Below are positions 8,108 to 20,782 of a stretch of 64,000 bases of DNA, one piece after another (within the stretch, counting starts at the first letter, position 1; the number at the start of each line of letters is the position of its first letter). The translations under genes were made by a program, and so were the position numbers. The notes under the pieces are model-generated. The model saw only the letters and a program-made list of their open reading frames with translations, was not told the DNA's origin and made no database searches. This DNA is from Geodermatophilaceae bacterium NBWT11 (GTDB taxonomy: Bacteria; Actinomycetota; Actinomycetes; Mycobacteriales; Geodermatophilaceae). The stretch is from positions 1,116,001-1,180,000 of the forward strand of contig CP043652.1 of NCBI GenBank assembly GCA_014218215.1, given 5' to 3'.

Positions 8108-9043
8108 ATGACCAGTGCAGCCCCTCCTCCCCTGCTCCCCCCGGCCGCCGAGACCCCTTCCGGCCCGCCGCCCCCGCCGCGGGGTGACGGCCTGCGGCCC
8201 CCGCTGCGCCGCAGCCGGACCGACAAGGTGCTCGGCGGGGTCAGCGGTGGGCTGGCGGACTACACCGGCATCGACACCCTGCTCTGGCGGGTCGGGTTCG
8301 TCGCGCTGACCTTCGCCGGGGGCACCGGGATCCTGGTGTACCTGCTGCTGTGGCTGCTCATGCCCCGCCGCCGGGACGGCGCACCCGCACCGGTTGCCGC
8401 CGAACCGGTCGGCCCGCGGTCACCGGTCCCCGGGATCACCGTCGCGGTGCTGCTCATCGTGGTCGGGCTGATGGCCCTGCTGGCCCGGACGACGTCCTGG
8501 GACCCCGGCGCCGTCGCCTTCCTGGGCGCGGCGCTGCTGGTGGTCGGCGTCGGGCTCGGGGTCGGCGCCTTCGCCCCGGGCCGCGCGGCCCGTGGCCCGC
8601 TGATCGCCCTGGGCGTGCTGCTGTCCTTCGCGCTGCTGGTCGCCTCGGCGACCGGGGGCAGCTGGCGATCGGACGCCGGCGGCCGGGGCGGCGTCGGGGA
8701 CCGGACGTCGATCCCGCGGACCGCGGACGCCGTCCAGACCCGCTACGAGTCGGGGGTCGGCGACGTCACCCTGGACCTGACCCGGATCGACCTCGCCGAC
8801 CTCGACCGGCCGATCACGACCACGATCAACGCCGGCGTCGGTGACGTCGAGGTGCTGGTGCCCGCGTCGGCCGACGTCCGGGTCAGCGTGTCGAACGGGC
8901 TGGGCGAGGCCGACGTGTTCGGCCAGAGCTCGGGCGGCACCTTCGCGGGCACCGGGTCCGACCCGTGGACCGGGGACGACAGCCCGGAGATCGTGCTGAC
9001 CATCGAGTCCGGCATCGGCGACGTCGAGGTGTCCCGTGGCTGA
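8108..9043 (+). CDS. PspC-domain membrane protein with LiaF-like C-terminus
   Basis: Protein of 311 residues. A Pro-rich N-terminus is followed by a PspC domain (about 36-90; KVLGGVSGGLADYTGID), three or more hydrophobic segments (about 75-190), and a C-terminal beta-rich domain with repeated GVGDVTLDL, GVGDVEVLV and GIGDVEVS units, as in LiaF/DUF4097-type proteins of cell-envelope stress systems. It is divergent from the kinase with 134 bases between them. In LiaFSR systems the LiaF protein restrains the kinase, so this protein is a likely modulator or target; that is inference. ATG 8108 has only a weak purine run upstream. Confidence 0.85.
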   Translation: MTSAAPPPLLPPAAETPSGPPPPPRGDGLRPPLRRSRTDKVLGGVSGGLADYTGIDTLLWRVGFVALTFAGGTGILVYLLLWLLMPRRRDGAPAPVAAEPVGPRSPVPGITVAVLLIVVGLMALLARTTSWDPGAVAFLGAALLVVGVGLGVGAFAPGRAARGPLIALGVLLSFALLVASATGGSWRSDAGGRGGVGDRTSIPRTADAVQTRYESGVGDVTLDLTRIDLADLDRPITTTINAGVGDVEVLVPASADVRVSVSNGLGEADVFGQSSGGTFAGTGSDPWTGDDSPEIVLTIESGIGDVEVSRG

Positions 9044-9368
9044 GCCGTTCGACCCCAGCCGCCGCACCGACACCCCTCAGGAGAACCCCGTGCACCCCAC
9101 CGAGCAGTTCGCGACCGCCGTCCCGCCCACCCGCGACACCGCCGTCCTCGGCGACACCTGGGCCGCTCCCGCGGCGCCGGTGCCCCCGCAGGAGAAGCGC
9201 CCCGACGTGGTCGCCCTGGTGGCGGGCGTGGTCTTCGCCCTCGTCGCGGTCATCGGGATGACCGGCGTCGACCTGCCGGGCTGGGTCTTCGGCGGTGGCG
9301 CGATCGCCGTCCTCCTCGTCCTGGCCGGCATCGCCCTCCTCGTCAGCGAGCTCCGCAAGAGAAGGTGA
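9036..9368 (+). CDS. small membrane protein, two transmembrane helices
   Basis: Protein of 110 residues that starts at GTG 9036 inside the end of the PspC gene (8-base overlap), so the two are translationally coupled. The first 50 residues are polar and Pro-rich. Two hydrophobic helices follow (about 58-75 and 82-103), and the protein ends with a basic LRKRR tail. I do not recognise a family beyond a resemblance to short membrane proteins that accompany PspC genes. It is likely part of the same envelope-stress module. A stop-proximal hairpin lies downstream. Confidence 0.8.
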   Translation: MAEPFDPSRRTDTPQENPVHPTEQFATAVPPTRDTAVLGDTWAAPAAPVPPQEKRPDVVALVAGVVFALVAVIGMTGVDLPGWVFGGGAIAVLLVLAGIALLVSELRKRR

Positions 9369-9374
9369 CCGGAT

Positions 9375-9437
9375 GGAACGGCCCCCTCGCAGGGCCCCGC
9401 GGCGTGCGGAGCGCGTCGTGGGGGGCGAGGGGGTCCT
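9375..9437 (-). terminator. stop-codon-proximal hairpin element, copy 2
   Basis: On the minus strand the element starts in the guaA stop itself (TGAAGGACCCCC) and closes GCGAGGGGGCCGTTCC. The outer stem CCCCCTCGC/GCGAGGGGG is 9 bp. An inner GC arm carries CGCGCTCCGCACGCCGCG. It separates the convergent small membrane protein gene and guaA. It is the same family as the elements at 6074, 15718 and 17519. Confidence 0.7.
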
Positions 9438-11000
9438 TCATTCCCACTCGATCGTGCCCGGGGGCTTGCTGGTCACGTCCAGAACCACCCGGTTGACCTC
9501 GGCCACCTCGTTGGTGATCCGGGTCGAGATCCTCGCCAGCACGTCGTAGGGCAGCCGGGTCCAGTCAGCGGTCATCGCGTCCTCGCTGGAGACCGGGCGC
9601 AGCACGACCGGGTGGCCGTAGGTACGGCCGTCGCCCTGGACGCCGACGGAGCGGACGTCGGCCAGCAGCACGACCGGGCACTGCCAGATCTCCCGGTCCA
9701 GCCCGGCGGCGGTGAGCTCGGCGCGGGCGATCGCGTCGGCCTTGCGCAGGGTGTCCAGCCGGTCGGCGGTCACCTCGCCGACGATCCGGATGCCGAGGCC
9801 CGGGCCGGGGAACGGCTGGCGCCAGACCATCGACTCGGGCAGCCCGAGCTGCACCCCGACCTCGCGCACCTCGTCCTTGAACAGGGTGCGCAGCGGCTCG
9901 ACCAGGGAAAAGGTCAGGTCCTCGGGCAGGCCACCGACGTTGTGGTGGCTCTTGATGTTCGCCGTCCCGGTGCCGCCGCCGGACTCGACGACGTCGGGGT
10001 ACAGCGTCCCCTGGACGAGGAACTCCACGGTCTCCCCGTGGGCCGAGGCGTCGGCTACGACGTCGGTCGCGGCCGCCTCGAACACCCGGATGAACTCCCG
10101 GCCGATGATCTTGCGCTTCTGCTCGGGGTCGCTGACCCCGGCCAGGGCACCGAGGAACTGCTCGCGGGCGTCGACGACGCGCAGGTCGACGCCGGTGATG
10201 GCGACGAAGTCCCGCTCGATCTGCTCGGTCTCGCCCTCGCGCATCAGCCCGTGGTCGACGTAGACGCAGGTGAGCCGGTCGCCGATGGCCCGCTGGACCA
10301 GCGCTGCGGCGACGGCGGAGTCCACCCCGCCCGACAGCGCGCACAGTGCCCGCTTGTCACCGATCTGGGCGGTGATCGCCGCGACCTGCTCCTCGACGAC
10401 GTTGGCCATCGTCCAGGTCTTCTCCAGGCCCGCGATGTCGAACAGGAAGTGCTCGAGCACGGTCTGGCCGTGCGCGGTGTGCTTCACCTCGGGGTGGAAC
10501 TGGACCCCGGCGAGCCGGCGGTCGACGTCCTCGAAGGCCGCGACCGGGGCGCCGGTGGAGGTGGCGGTGACGGTGAACCCGGGCGGGGCGGCGGAGACCG
10601 CGTCGCCGTGGCTCATCCACACCGACTGCTCCAGCGGGGTCTCCCCGAAGAGCCGGTTGCCGGTGGTCACGGTCAGCGGGGTGCCGCCGTACTCCCGGTC
10701 GCCGGTGTGGGCCACGGTGCCGCCGAGGCTCTGCGCCATGGCCTGGAAGCCGTAGCAGATGCCGAACGCCGGGACGCCGGCCTCGAACAGCGCCGGGTCG
10801 ACCTGCGGCGCACCGGTCGCGTACACGCTGGACGGGCCGCCGGAGAGCACGATCGCGGCCGGCTTGCGGGCCAGGATCTCCTCCACCGGCACGTCGGAGC
10901 CCACGAGCTCGGAGTAGACCCCGGCCTCACGGATCCGGCGGGCGATCAGCTGGGCGTACTGGGCGCCGAAGTCGACGACCAGGACGGTCGGGAAGTCCAT
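9438..11000 (-). CDS. guaA: GMP synthase (glutamine-hydrolysing)
   Basis: Converts XMP to GMP with ATP and glutamine. The 520-residue protein has the class I glutamine amidotransferase domain first, with nucleophile Cys82 (GICYGFQ) and His/Glu in FHPEV. The ATP-pyrophosphatase domain follows with the P-loop SGGVDS at about 225, and then the dimerisation domain ending PPGTIEWE, the usual C-terminus. The ATG at 11000 gives the standard length. It lies two bases after guaB3 and at the end of the guaB-guaB3-guaA run, so the guanine branch is one transcription unit. A repeat-type hairpin starts at its stop codon. Confidence 0.97.
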   Translation of the reverse strand: MDFPTVLVVDFGAQYAQLIARRIREAGVYSELVGSDVPVEEILARKPAAIVLSGGPSSVYATGAPQVDPALFEAGVPAFGICYGFQAMAQSLGGTVAHTGDREYGGTPLTVTTGNRLFGETPLEQSVWMSHGDAVSAAPPGFTVTATSTGAPVAAFEDVDRRLAGVQFHPEVKHTAHGQTVLEHFLFDIAGLEKTWTMANVVEEQVAAITAQIGDKRALCALSGGVDSAVAAALVQRAIGDRLTCVYVDHGLMREGETEQIERDFVAITGVDLRVVDAREQFLGALAGVSDPEQKRKIIGREFIRVFEAAATDVVADASAHGETVEFLVQGTLYPDVVESGGGTGTANIKSHHNVGGLPEDLTFSLVEPLRTLFKDEVREVGVQLGLPESMVWRQPFPGPGLGIRIVGEVTADRLDTLRKADAIARAELTAAGLDREIWQCPVVLLADVRSVGVQGDGRTYGHPVVLRPVSSEDAMTADWTRLPYDVLARISTRITNEVAEVNRVVLDVTSKPPGTIEWE

Positions 11001-11002
11001 GC

Positions 11003-12130
11003 TCAACCCCCGATGACCAGGTCGACCCGCTGGAACTCCTTGAGGTCCCGGTAGCCGGTCTTGGCCATCGTGCGGGCCAGCGCGCCGAACAGGTTGGTGC
11101 GCCCGTCGGAGTCCAGGGCCGGGCCGTGCAGCACCTGCTCCAGCGGGGCGGTCGTGGTGACCGGGGCGGACACCTCGCCGCGGGGCAGCCGCGGGTGCGC
11201 CGCGACGGAGTCCCACCACGCGCCGCCGGCCGGGGCCTCGGTCGCCGCGCGCAACGGCTCGCCGACCTGGACGGCGTCGGCACCGCAGGCCAGTGCCCGG
11301 GCGATGGCGCCGGAGGTCTCGATCCGCCCGTTGGCGATGACGTGCACGTAACGGCCACCGGTCTCGTCGAGGTAGTCCCGGCGGGCCGCGGCGGCGTCGG
11401 CGATCGCGGTGGCCAGCGGCACCCGCACGCCCATGACGGCGTCACCGGTGGAGGCGCTGTCGGCACCGATGCCGACGATGACGCCGGCGGCGCCGGTGCG
11501 CATCAGGTGCAGGGTGGTCTGGTAGTCCGCGGCCCCGCCGACGATCACCGGGACGTCGAGGTCGGCGATGAACTCCTTGAGGTTCAGGGAGTCGCCCTGG
11601 GTCGTGACGTGCTCGGCGGACACGATCGTGCCCTGGATGACCAGCAGGTCGACCCCGGCGGCGAGCACGGCCGGGGCGAGAGCGGCGGTGTGCTGCGGGC
11701 TGATCCGCACCGCGCTGGTCACCCCGGACTCGCGCAGCTCCTTCACCCGGGCGGTGATCAGGTCGGGCTTGACCGGCTCGGCGTACAGCTGCTGCAGCAG
11801 GGCGGTGGTCGACGTCCCCTCGCCGGCGGCGTCGCGCAGCTGGCGGTAGACGTCGGTCGGGTCCTCGTAGCGGGTCCAGAGGCCCTCGGCGTTGAGCACC
11901 CCGAGCCCCCCGGCCTGCCCGACGCCGATCGCGGTGGCCGGGCTCATCACGGCGTCCGAGGGGCTGGCGACCAGCGGGATCTCGAAGCGGAAGGCGTCGA
12001 TCTGCCACGCGGTCGAGACGTCGTCGACGTCCCGGGTGCGACGGCTGGGGACGATGGACACCTCGTCGAGGTCGTAGCCGCGGCGGGCGAAGCGGTTCAG
12101 CCCGATCTCGACGTTGTCACGCACTGGCAC
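11003..12130 (-). CDS. guaB3: GuaB3-family IMP dehydrogenase-like protein
   Basis: Protein of 375 residues with the IMPDH/GMPR beta-alpha barrel but without the two CBS domains of GuaB. Barrel features seen include [13 protein letters not shown] near residue 55, [10 protein letters not shown] and ANGRIETSG. The canonical loop GSICTT with the catalytic Cys is absent; GIGADSAST occupies that region. M. tuberculosis has the same guaB2-guaB3 order. Catalytic activity of the family has been debated, so enzyme identity should be treated with caution. It sits six bases after guaB and two before guaA. The start is GTG 12130, with GTG 12124 as an alternative; neither has a strong RBS. Confidence 0.88.
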   Translation of the reverse strand: MPVRDNVEIGLNRFARRGYDLDEVSIVPSRRTRDVDDVSTAWQIDAFRFEIPLVASPSDAVMSPATAIGVGQAGGLGVLNAEGLWTRYEDPTDVYRQLRDAAGEGTSTTALLQQLYAEPVKPDLITARVKELRESGVTSAVRISPQHTAALAPAVLAAGVDLLVIQGTIVSAEHVTTQGDSLNLKEFIADLDVPVIVGGAADYQTTLHLMRTGAAGVIVGIGADSASTGDAVMGVRVPLATAIADAAAARRDYLDETGGRYVHVIANGRIETSGAIARALACGADAVQVGEPLRAATEAPAGGAWWDSVAAHPRLPRGEVSAPVTTTAPLEQVLHGPALDSDGRTNLFGALARTMAKTGYRDLKEFQRVDLVIGG

Positions 12131-12136
12131 GAACGG

Positions 12137-14163
<2,027 letters not shown>

Positions 14164-14931
14164 TCAGCTCATCATGCCGCGGCGGAAGCCGCTGGCGACG
14201 GCCTCGGCGCGGTCCTTGGCGCCGAGCTTGCGGAACAGCCGGCGGGCGTGGGTCTTGATGGTGTCCTCGGACAGGTAGAGCTCGCGGCCGATCTGGGCGT
14301 TGGACTTGCCCTGGCTCATGCCGGTGAGCACCTGCATCTCGCGGACGGACAGGCTGACGGCCGGGACGTCGGCCCGGACGGCGGCGCGCACGGTGGTGGG
14401 GCCCGCGCCGGCGAGCGCGCTGGAGCCGCTCCACCCGGGGCCGGCCGGCGCGGAGGACGCCCCGACGGTGGAGAGCGGTCCGCTGTGCGGCGCACGGCCG
14501 GGCTCGGCGCGCAGTCCCGCGCGGGACAGGCCCAGGCCCATCTCGACGGGCGAGGCGTCCCAGCGCAGGTAGCCGCGGGCGCCGAAGGAGACGGCCGCCC
14601 GGACGGTCTCGGCGTCGTCGGGGGCGCCGAGGACGAGCACCGAGAGCCCGGGGTGCGCGCGGAGCACCTGGGTGGCGACGGCGAGGCCGTTGTCGGTCGC
14701 CCGCTGGGTGCCCACCAGCAGCACGTCGGGCTGACGGGTGGCCAGCCGGGCCAGCAGGGAGGCGCTGTCGCCGACGGCCTCGACCCGGCCGACGAAGGAG
14801 AGCGCGACCAGGCGCGAGGCGACGTCGTCGCGCACCCGCCGTCGTTCGTCGAACACCCACACCACGGCACCGCCGGCGGTCGCCGTGGCACTGCCGCCGT
14901 TCACGCCGGTCCTGGTCCTGTCCTCGATCAC
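14164..14931 (-). CDS. BldM-like atypical response regulator
   Basis: Regulator of 255 residues. The C-terminal LuxR domain is very close to Streptomyces BldM: LSVREMQVLTGMSQGKSNAQIG, then LYLSEDTIKTHARRLFRKLGA. The N-terminal receiver (about 23-135) is degenerate: the acidic pair is Asp28-Glu29 and the phosphoacceptor position in PDVLLVG is Gly74. It therefore cannot be phosphorylated in the usual way; Streptomyces BldM is also known to work without phosphorylation. A 60-residue Gly/Ser/Ala linker joins the domains. GTG 14931 is chosen because AGGAG lies six bases upstream; the open frame continues to 15048. It is divergent from whiD, as in Streptomyces. Confidence 0.85.
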   Translation of the reverse strand: MIEDRTRTGVNGGSATATAGGAVVWVFDERRRVRDDVASRLVALSFVGRVEAVGDSASLLARLATRQPDVLLVGTQRATDNGLAVATQVLRAHPGLSVLVLGAPDDAETVRAAVSFGARGYLRWDASPVEMGLGLSRAGLRAEPGRAPHSGPLSTVGASSAPAGPGWSGSSALAGAGPTTVRAAVRADVPAVSLSVREMQVLTGMSQGKSNAQIGRELYLSEDTIKTHARRLFRKLGAKDRAEAVASGFRRGMMS

Positions 14932-15290
14932 GTCTGCTCCTGTCGCTGCGCCGGGGGTTCCGGACGGCGAGGACCCGGTTTCCACCACACGGGTGGTCCG
15001 GGGTCCCCCACCCGGTGGTCGGCAGGCCCGAGGACCACCTTGATCCACTCGAGGGGTGGAGGACAGCGGGTGTCACCCTCCGGAGTGAGGAGCACACGTT
15101 CGGTGGGATGCGCCGGCGGGGGGCGTGACCCGCTGTGCAGCTGGACGGGTCCATCCGGACGCCTCGCACAGCTCTGGCGACCCCGCAACAGAAAGCATGA
15201 TCGAGTTGCGTTTGACCGGGATCTGCCCGGGGCAGTTGCCTGGAGCGAGCCGGGCAGCACCCCCGGCTCAACGAGCCGAGGAGGGTCCAC
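14932..15290. promoter_or_regulatory. divergent control region between the bldM-like gene and whiD
   Basis: This 359-base stretch holds no credible gene. It contains an interrupted inverted repeat TCACCCTCCGGAGTGA at 15073-15088 whose left half matches the TCACCCG half of the BldM site consensus reported in Streptomyces. Two facing CGGGTGG/CCACCCG motifs lie near 14990-15015, close to the bldM-like start. TTGACC at about 15208 and CATGAT near 15197 are possible promoter pieces for whiD, but no clean -35/-10 pair is visible. The RBS of whiD (GAGGAGGG) ends the region. Confidence 0.45.
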
Positions 15291-15590
15291 ATGGCCGACA
15301 TCCGCCGTCTGCCCACGCCTGTCGCCGAGGTCTGGGACTGGCAACTGCACGGTTCCTGCCGTGGCGAGTCCACGTCGTTGTTCTTCCACCCCGACGGTGA
15401 GCGTGGCCCTGCCCGCGCCCGTCGCCAGGCTGCCGCCAAGGCCGTCTGCGGCACCTGCCCCGTGATCGACGCCTGCCTCAAGCACGCGCTCAGCGTCCGC
15501 GAGCCCTACGGCGTGTGGGGCGGCATGAGCGAGGAGGAGCGCACCCGGCTCATCGCCTCCGAGCCCGCCCCGGTGGCCGCCGGCGTCTGA
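15291..15590 (+). CDS. whiD: WhiB-family iron-sulfur regulator, WhiD/WhiB3 type
   Basis: Protein of 99 residues that carries a [4Fe-4S] cluster and works with the primary sigma factor. Cluster ligands are Cys23, Cys53, Cys56 and Cys62 (C-x29-C-x2-C-x5-C). The turn motif GVWGG follows. The N-terminus (VAEVWDWQLHGSCRG, then SLFFHPDGERG) matches WhiD of Streptomyces and WhiB3 of M. tuberculosis more closely than WhiB1. GAGGAGGG directly precedes the ATG. Its place opposite a BldM-like gene and near guaB is the conserved Streptomyces arrangement. In those organisms it controls sporulation or redox-linked lipid metabolism; the role here is inferred. Confidence 0.93.
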   Translation: MADIRRLPTPVAEVWDWQLHGSCRGESTSLFFHPDGERGPARARRQAAAKAVCGTCPVIDACLKHALSVREPYGVWGGMSEEERTRLIASEPAPVAAGV

Positions 15591-15629
15591 CGCCGCCCCA
15601 CCCGGGACCGTGAGGTCCCCCCAGAACCC

Positions 15630-15671
15630 CGAGAGGGCCGGTCGACCACGGATGGTCGACCGGCCCTCTCG
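15630..15671. terminator. strong terminator downstream of whiD
   Basis: A perfect 19-bp stem (15630-15648 with 15653-15671) closes a CGGA tetraloop. It is the strongest hairpin in this part of the window. It lies between whiD and the convergent groEL gene and should stop transcription in both directions. Confidence 0.9.
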
Positions 15672-15717
15672 TCGTTGCAGCAGCTGGCCGCTCAGGTCGA
15701 CGAGCAACCAGCCGCAG

Positions 15718-15773
15718 GCCTCGTCGCAGGGCCCCACCCCGCGCGGAGCGTGAGGTGGGGGGCGACGAGGTCC
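15718..15773 (-). terminator. stop-codon-proximal hairpin element, copy 3
   Basis: Read on the minus strand it follows directly from the groEL stop (TAAGGACCTCGTCGCC) and closes GGCGACGAGG on the other arm, with CGCTCCGCGCGG in the loop region. It belongs to the AAGGAC family described at 6074. It is groEL's own terminator candidate, placed before the 15630 hairpin. Confidence 0.65.
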
Positions 15774-17895
<2,122 letters not shown>

Positions 17896-18014
17896 GTGGT
17901 GACTCCCCCTTCGGTTCGTCGAGCAGTGGCGTGAGTGGGTGGTGCGGTGCTGCTGATGCTGTGGCACGGGGGCCGGGGTCTGCCGTCGCGGGGGTCAGGC
18001 CCGGCCCGTGTCGA

Positions 18015-18041
18015 TTGGCACTCTACCCATGCGAGTGCCAG
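18015..18041. promoter_or_regulatory. CIRCE operator (HrcA binding site)
   Basis: TTGGCACTC, nine bases, GAGTGCCAG: an almost exact match to the CIRCE consensus TTAGCACTC-N9-GAGTGCTAA. It is the known binding site of the heat-shock repressor HrcA in actinobacteria and firmicutes. It covers the -10 region of the groES promoter and ends about 120 bases before the groES start. Confidence 0.93.
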
Positions 18042-18049
18042 CCCCTCAA
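18020..18049 (-). promoter_or_regulatory. groES promoter
   Basis: On the minus strand TTGAGG (18044-18049) and TAGAGT (18020-18025) are spaced by 18 bases, a good primary-sigma promoter. The -10 lies inside CIRCE, so HrcA binding would block it directly. Transcription would begin near 18012, giving a leader of about 115 bases. Confidence 0.65.
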
Positions 18050-18092
18050 GCGGGTCGCGCGCCGCGGGGGACCGTGGGCGAGGCTGTGCGTC

Positions 18093-19331
18093 GTGGCCAG
18101 CGACGACGAGACCGCGGAGACCCTCCGGCAGCTGCACGCGCTGGCCACCCCGGCGGGCACGGCGGCGCTCTCCCGGGCCGGGGAGCTGCTGGCCAGCCGC
18201 ACCGACGTGGTGACCGCGCTGTCCCGGCTGCGCGCCGAGTTCGGTCCCGAGGTCGGCAACCCGGCGTGGGGGGTGGCCCGGCAGCGGGAGAAGGCCCGGC
18301 CCGCGTTCGGGGCCGACACCGACCGGCTGCTGTTCACCGGCGACGCCCTGGAGCAGGCCGGCCGCCCCGAGCTGGCCGACCGGCGGGCCGCCCGGCTCCT
18401 CGCCGGCGGCGCCGCCACCGTGGCCGACCTGGGCTGCGCCTCGGGCACCGACACCGTGGCGCTGGCCCGGGCCGGCGCCCGGGTGACCGCGGTGGACCGG
18501 GACCCGGTCGCCCGCGAGCTCACCACGCTCAACGCCGCGGCCCTCGGGCTCACCGGGGTGACGGTCCGCGACGCCGACGTCGTCGACCTGGTGGCTGCCG
18601 CCCACGAGGGGCGGGTGGCCGACTGCGAGGCCGCGGTCCTCGATCCGGCCCGGCGGGCGGACGGGCGCCGGGTGCTGGACCCCGACGGCTGGTCCCCGCC
18701 CTGGTCCACCGTGACCGCCCTGCTCGACGCGGTGCCCACCTGCGTCGTCAAGGTGGCGCCGGGGCTGGACCACGAGCGCGTGCCCGACGGCGTCGAGGCC
18801 GAGTGGGTGTCGGTCGGCGGCTCGATCGTCGAGGCCCTGCTGTGGGGGCGGGGCGTGTCAACGACCTGGCGGCGGGCGACCCAGCTGCGCGCGGGCACCT
18901 GGCACGAGCTCACCGCCGACGACGACCCCGGCCGGGCACCGGTGGCCGCCGTCCGGGAGTGGCTGCACGAGCCCGACCCCGCCGTCATCCGGTCCGGCCT
19001 GGTCGCGACGGTGGCCGCGGAGCTGGACGCCACCCTGGTCGACCCGCAGATCGCCTACCTGACCTCCGACGCGGCCACCGACTCCCCCTGGGTCAGCTCC
19101 TACCGGGTCACCGACGTGCTGCCCTTCGCCGTGAAGCGGGTCAAGGCGCTGCTGCGCGAGCGCGGCGTCGGCAGCGTGACGGTGAAGAAGCGCGGCTCGG
19201 CGGTGGAGCCCGAGGCGCTGGTCAGGCAGCTGCGCGGGCGGGGCGACGGGCACGCGGTCGTCGTGGTCACCCGGGTCCTCGACGTCCCCACCGTGCTGCT
19301 GTGCGAGCCGGCTACCGGGAGACCACGGTGA
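18093..19331 (+). CDS. SAM-dependent methyltransferase with THUMP-like domain
   Basis: Class I methyltransferase of 412 residues. The SAM-binding motif I is [16 protein letters not shown] (about 110-125) followed by [10 protein letters not shown]. The substrate loop has [12 protein letters not shown] instead of an NPPY motif. The C-terminal part (about 310-412) fits the THUMP-like domain found in this actinobacterial family, so an RNA substrate is plausible but unproven. GTG 18093 is chosen as the start because upstream sequence overlaps the CIRCE promoter region. It is divergent from groES and its last 20 bases overlap the convergent tsaD gene. Confidence 0.82.
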   Translation: MASDDETAETLRQLHALATPAGTAALSRAGELLASRTDVVTALSRLRAEFGPEVGNPAWGVARQREKARPAFGADTDRLLFTGDALEQAGRPELADRRAARLLAGGAATVADLGCASGTDTVALARAGARVTAVDRDPVARELTTLNAAALGLTGVTVRDADVVDLVAAAHEGRVADCEAAVLDPARRADGRRVLDPDGWSPPWSTVTALLDAVPTCVVKVAPGLDHERVPDGVEAEWVSVGGSIVEALLWGRGVSTTWRRATQLRAGTWHELTADDDPGRAPVAAVREWLHEPDPAVIRSGLVATVAAELDATLVDPQIAYLTSDAATDSPWVSSYRVTDVLPFAVKRVKALLRERGVGSVTVKKRGSAVEPEALVRQLRGRGDGHAVVVVTRVLDVPTVLLCEPATGRPR

Positions 19332-20352
19332 CCGGCAGCGAGCTGTCGGCGCCCAGGTCCGGGGCGGACGGCGCGACGCCGGCCTCGACCAGCCGGGAGC
19401 CCAGCGCAGCGACCATCGCGCCGTTGTCGGTGCACAGCCGGGGGCTGGGCACCCGCAGCACGATGCCGGCGGCGTCGCAGCGCTCCTGGGCGACCGCGCG
19501 CAGCCGGCTGTTGGCGGCCACTCCCCCGCCGATGACGAGGTGGTCCACGCCGTGCTCGCGGCAGGCCCGCACGGCCTTGGCGGTGAGGACGTCGACCACG
19601 GCCTCCTGGAACGCGGCGGCGACGTCGGCGACCGGCACGGGCTCCCCGGCCCGCTCGCGGGTCTCGACCCAGCGGGCCACGGCGGTCTTCAGCCCGGAGA
19701 ACGAGAAGTCGTAGGCCGCGTCCCGGGGGCCGGTGAGCCCGCGCGGGAACGCGATGGAGCGCGGGTCGCCGTCGCGGGCGGCGCGGTCGATCGGGGGTCC
19801 GCCGGGGAAGGGCAGCCCGAGCACCCGGGCGACCTTGTCGAAGGCCTCCCCCGCGGCGTCGTCGATGGTCTGCCCGAGCGGCTGCACGTCCTGGGCGAGG
19901 TCGGGCACCAGGAGCAGGGAGCTGTGCCCGCCGGAGACCAGCATCGCGATGCTCGGTTCGGCCAGCCGGCCGTGCTCGAGCTCGTCGACCGCGACGTGTG
20001 CGGCCAGGTGGTTGACCCCGTACAGCGGCACGCCCAGGGCCAGCGCGTACGCCTTCGCCGCGGCCACCCCGACCAGCAGCGCACCGGTGAGCCCGGGCCC
20101 GCTGGTCACCGCCACCGCGTCGACGTCGCCGAACCCCACCCCGGCGTCGGCCAGCGCCCGGTGCACGGTCGGGACCATCGCCTCCAGGTGGGCCCGGGAG
20201 GCGATCTCGGGGATGACGCCGCCGAAGCGCTCGTGCTCGGCCATCGACGTGGCGAGCGCGTCGGACAACAGGGTCTGCCCGCGGACCAGGCCGATGCCGG
20301 TCTCGTCGCAGCTGGTCTCGAAGCCCAGCACGAGCGGCTGGGTGTCAGCCAC
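19312..20352 (-). CDS. tsaD: tRNA N6-threonylcarbamoyladenosine transferase TsaD
   Basis: Catalytic subunit for t6A at position 37 of ANN-decoding tRNAs; it transfers the threonylcarbamoyl group from threonylcarbamoyl-AMP. The 346-residue protein has the ASKHA fold, with [10 protein letters not shown] at 9-18, the metal-binding HLAAH, the nucleotide loop [11 protein letters not shown] and the late motif [14 protein letters not shown] 20352 overlaps the end of rimI. It is the last gene of the tsaE-tsaB-rimI-tsaD run, which places three t6A genes in one unit. It shares 20 bases with the convergent methyltransferase gene. Confidence 0.96.
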   Translation of the reverse strand: MADTQPLVLGFETSCDETGIGLVRGQTLLSDALATSMAEHERFGGVIPEIASRAHLEAMVPTVHRALADAGVGFGDVDAVAVTSGPGLTGALLVGVAAAKAYALALGVPLYGVNHLAAHVAVDELEHGRLAEPSIAMLVSGGHSSLLLVPDLAQDVQPLGQTIDDAAGEAFDKVARVLGLPFPGGPPIDRAARDGDPRSIAFPRGLTGPRDAAYDFSFSGLKTAVARWVETRERAGEPVPVADVAAAFQEAVVDVLTAKAVRACREHGVDHLVIGGGVAANSRLRAVAQERCDAAGIVLRVPSPRLCTDNGAMVAALGSRLVEAGVAPSAPDLGADSSLPVTVVSR

Positions 20353-20782
20353 GCTTCATCACCACCGCGTCCTCGCCGCTGTTGGGGTAGTAGTTCAGCC
20401 GCACGCCGATCGGCACGAAGCCGCGCCGGGCGTAGAGGCCCTGGGTGGCCTCGTCGGTGGCCCGGACCTCCAGCAGCACGACCGGTGACCGGGTGTCGGC
20501 CTCGGCGAGCAGCGCGTCCAGCAGCCGGCCGCCGATGCCCTGGCCCTGCCGGGTGCCGGTGACCCCGATGGTGGCCACGTGCGCCTCGTCGGGGTAGGCG
20601 ATCAGCCCGGCGTACCCGAGCACCTCGTCGCCCTCGACGGCCACGGTGTAGCTGCGGGTGTCGGGCATCCCGAGCTCCTCCAGGTACATCGCGCGGGTCC
20701 AGGTGTCGGGGGCGAAGAGCTCCTCCTCCAGCCGCATCACGGCGGTGAGGTCCTCGCGGGTCATCGGACGCAGCCCGATCAC
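20345..20782 (-). CDS. rimI: ribosomal protein S18 alanine N-acetyltransferase-like RimI
   Basis: GNAT acetyltransferase of 145 residues. Acetyl-CoA-binding motif A is [18 protein letters not shown] at about 71-88. The later [19 protein letters not shown] segment is typical of RimI. In actinobacteria it lies between tsaB and tsaD, as here. Known RimI enzymes acetylate the N-terminus of ribosomal protein S18 and sometimes other proteins. The GTG start overlaps tsaB by four bases, and its end overlaps tsaD by eight. Confidence 0.93.
   Translation of the reverse strand: MIGLRPMTREDLTAVMRLEEELFAPDTWTRAMYLEELGMPDTRSYTVAVEGDEVLGYAGLIAYPDEAHVATIGVTGTRQGQGIGGRLLDALLAEADTRSPVVLLEVRATDEATQGLYARRGFVPIGVRLNYYPNSGEDAVVMKRG

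Noticed and set aside
9612..11054. 480-codon plus-strand open frame opposite guaA
   Set aside because: Antisense shadow of guaA with no domain and no ribosome binding site.
15125..15400. 91-codon plus-strand frame overlapping the start of whiD
   Set aside because: It overlaps a certain gene in another frame and has no motif or ribosome binding site.
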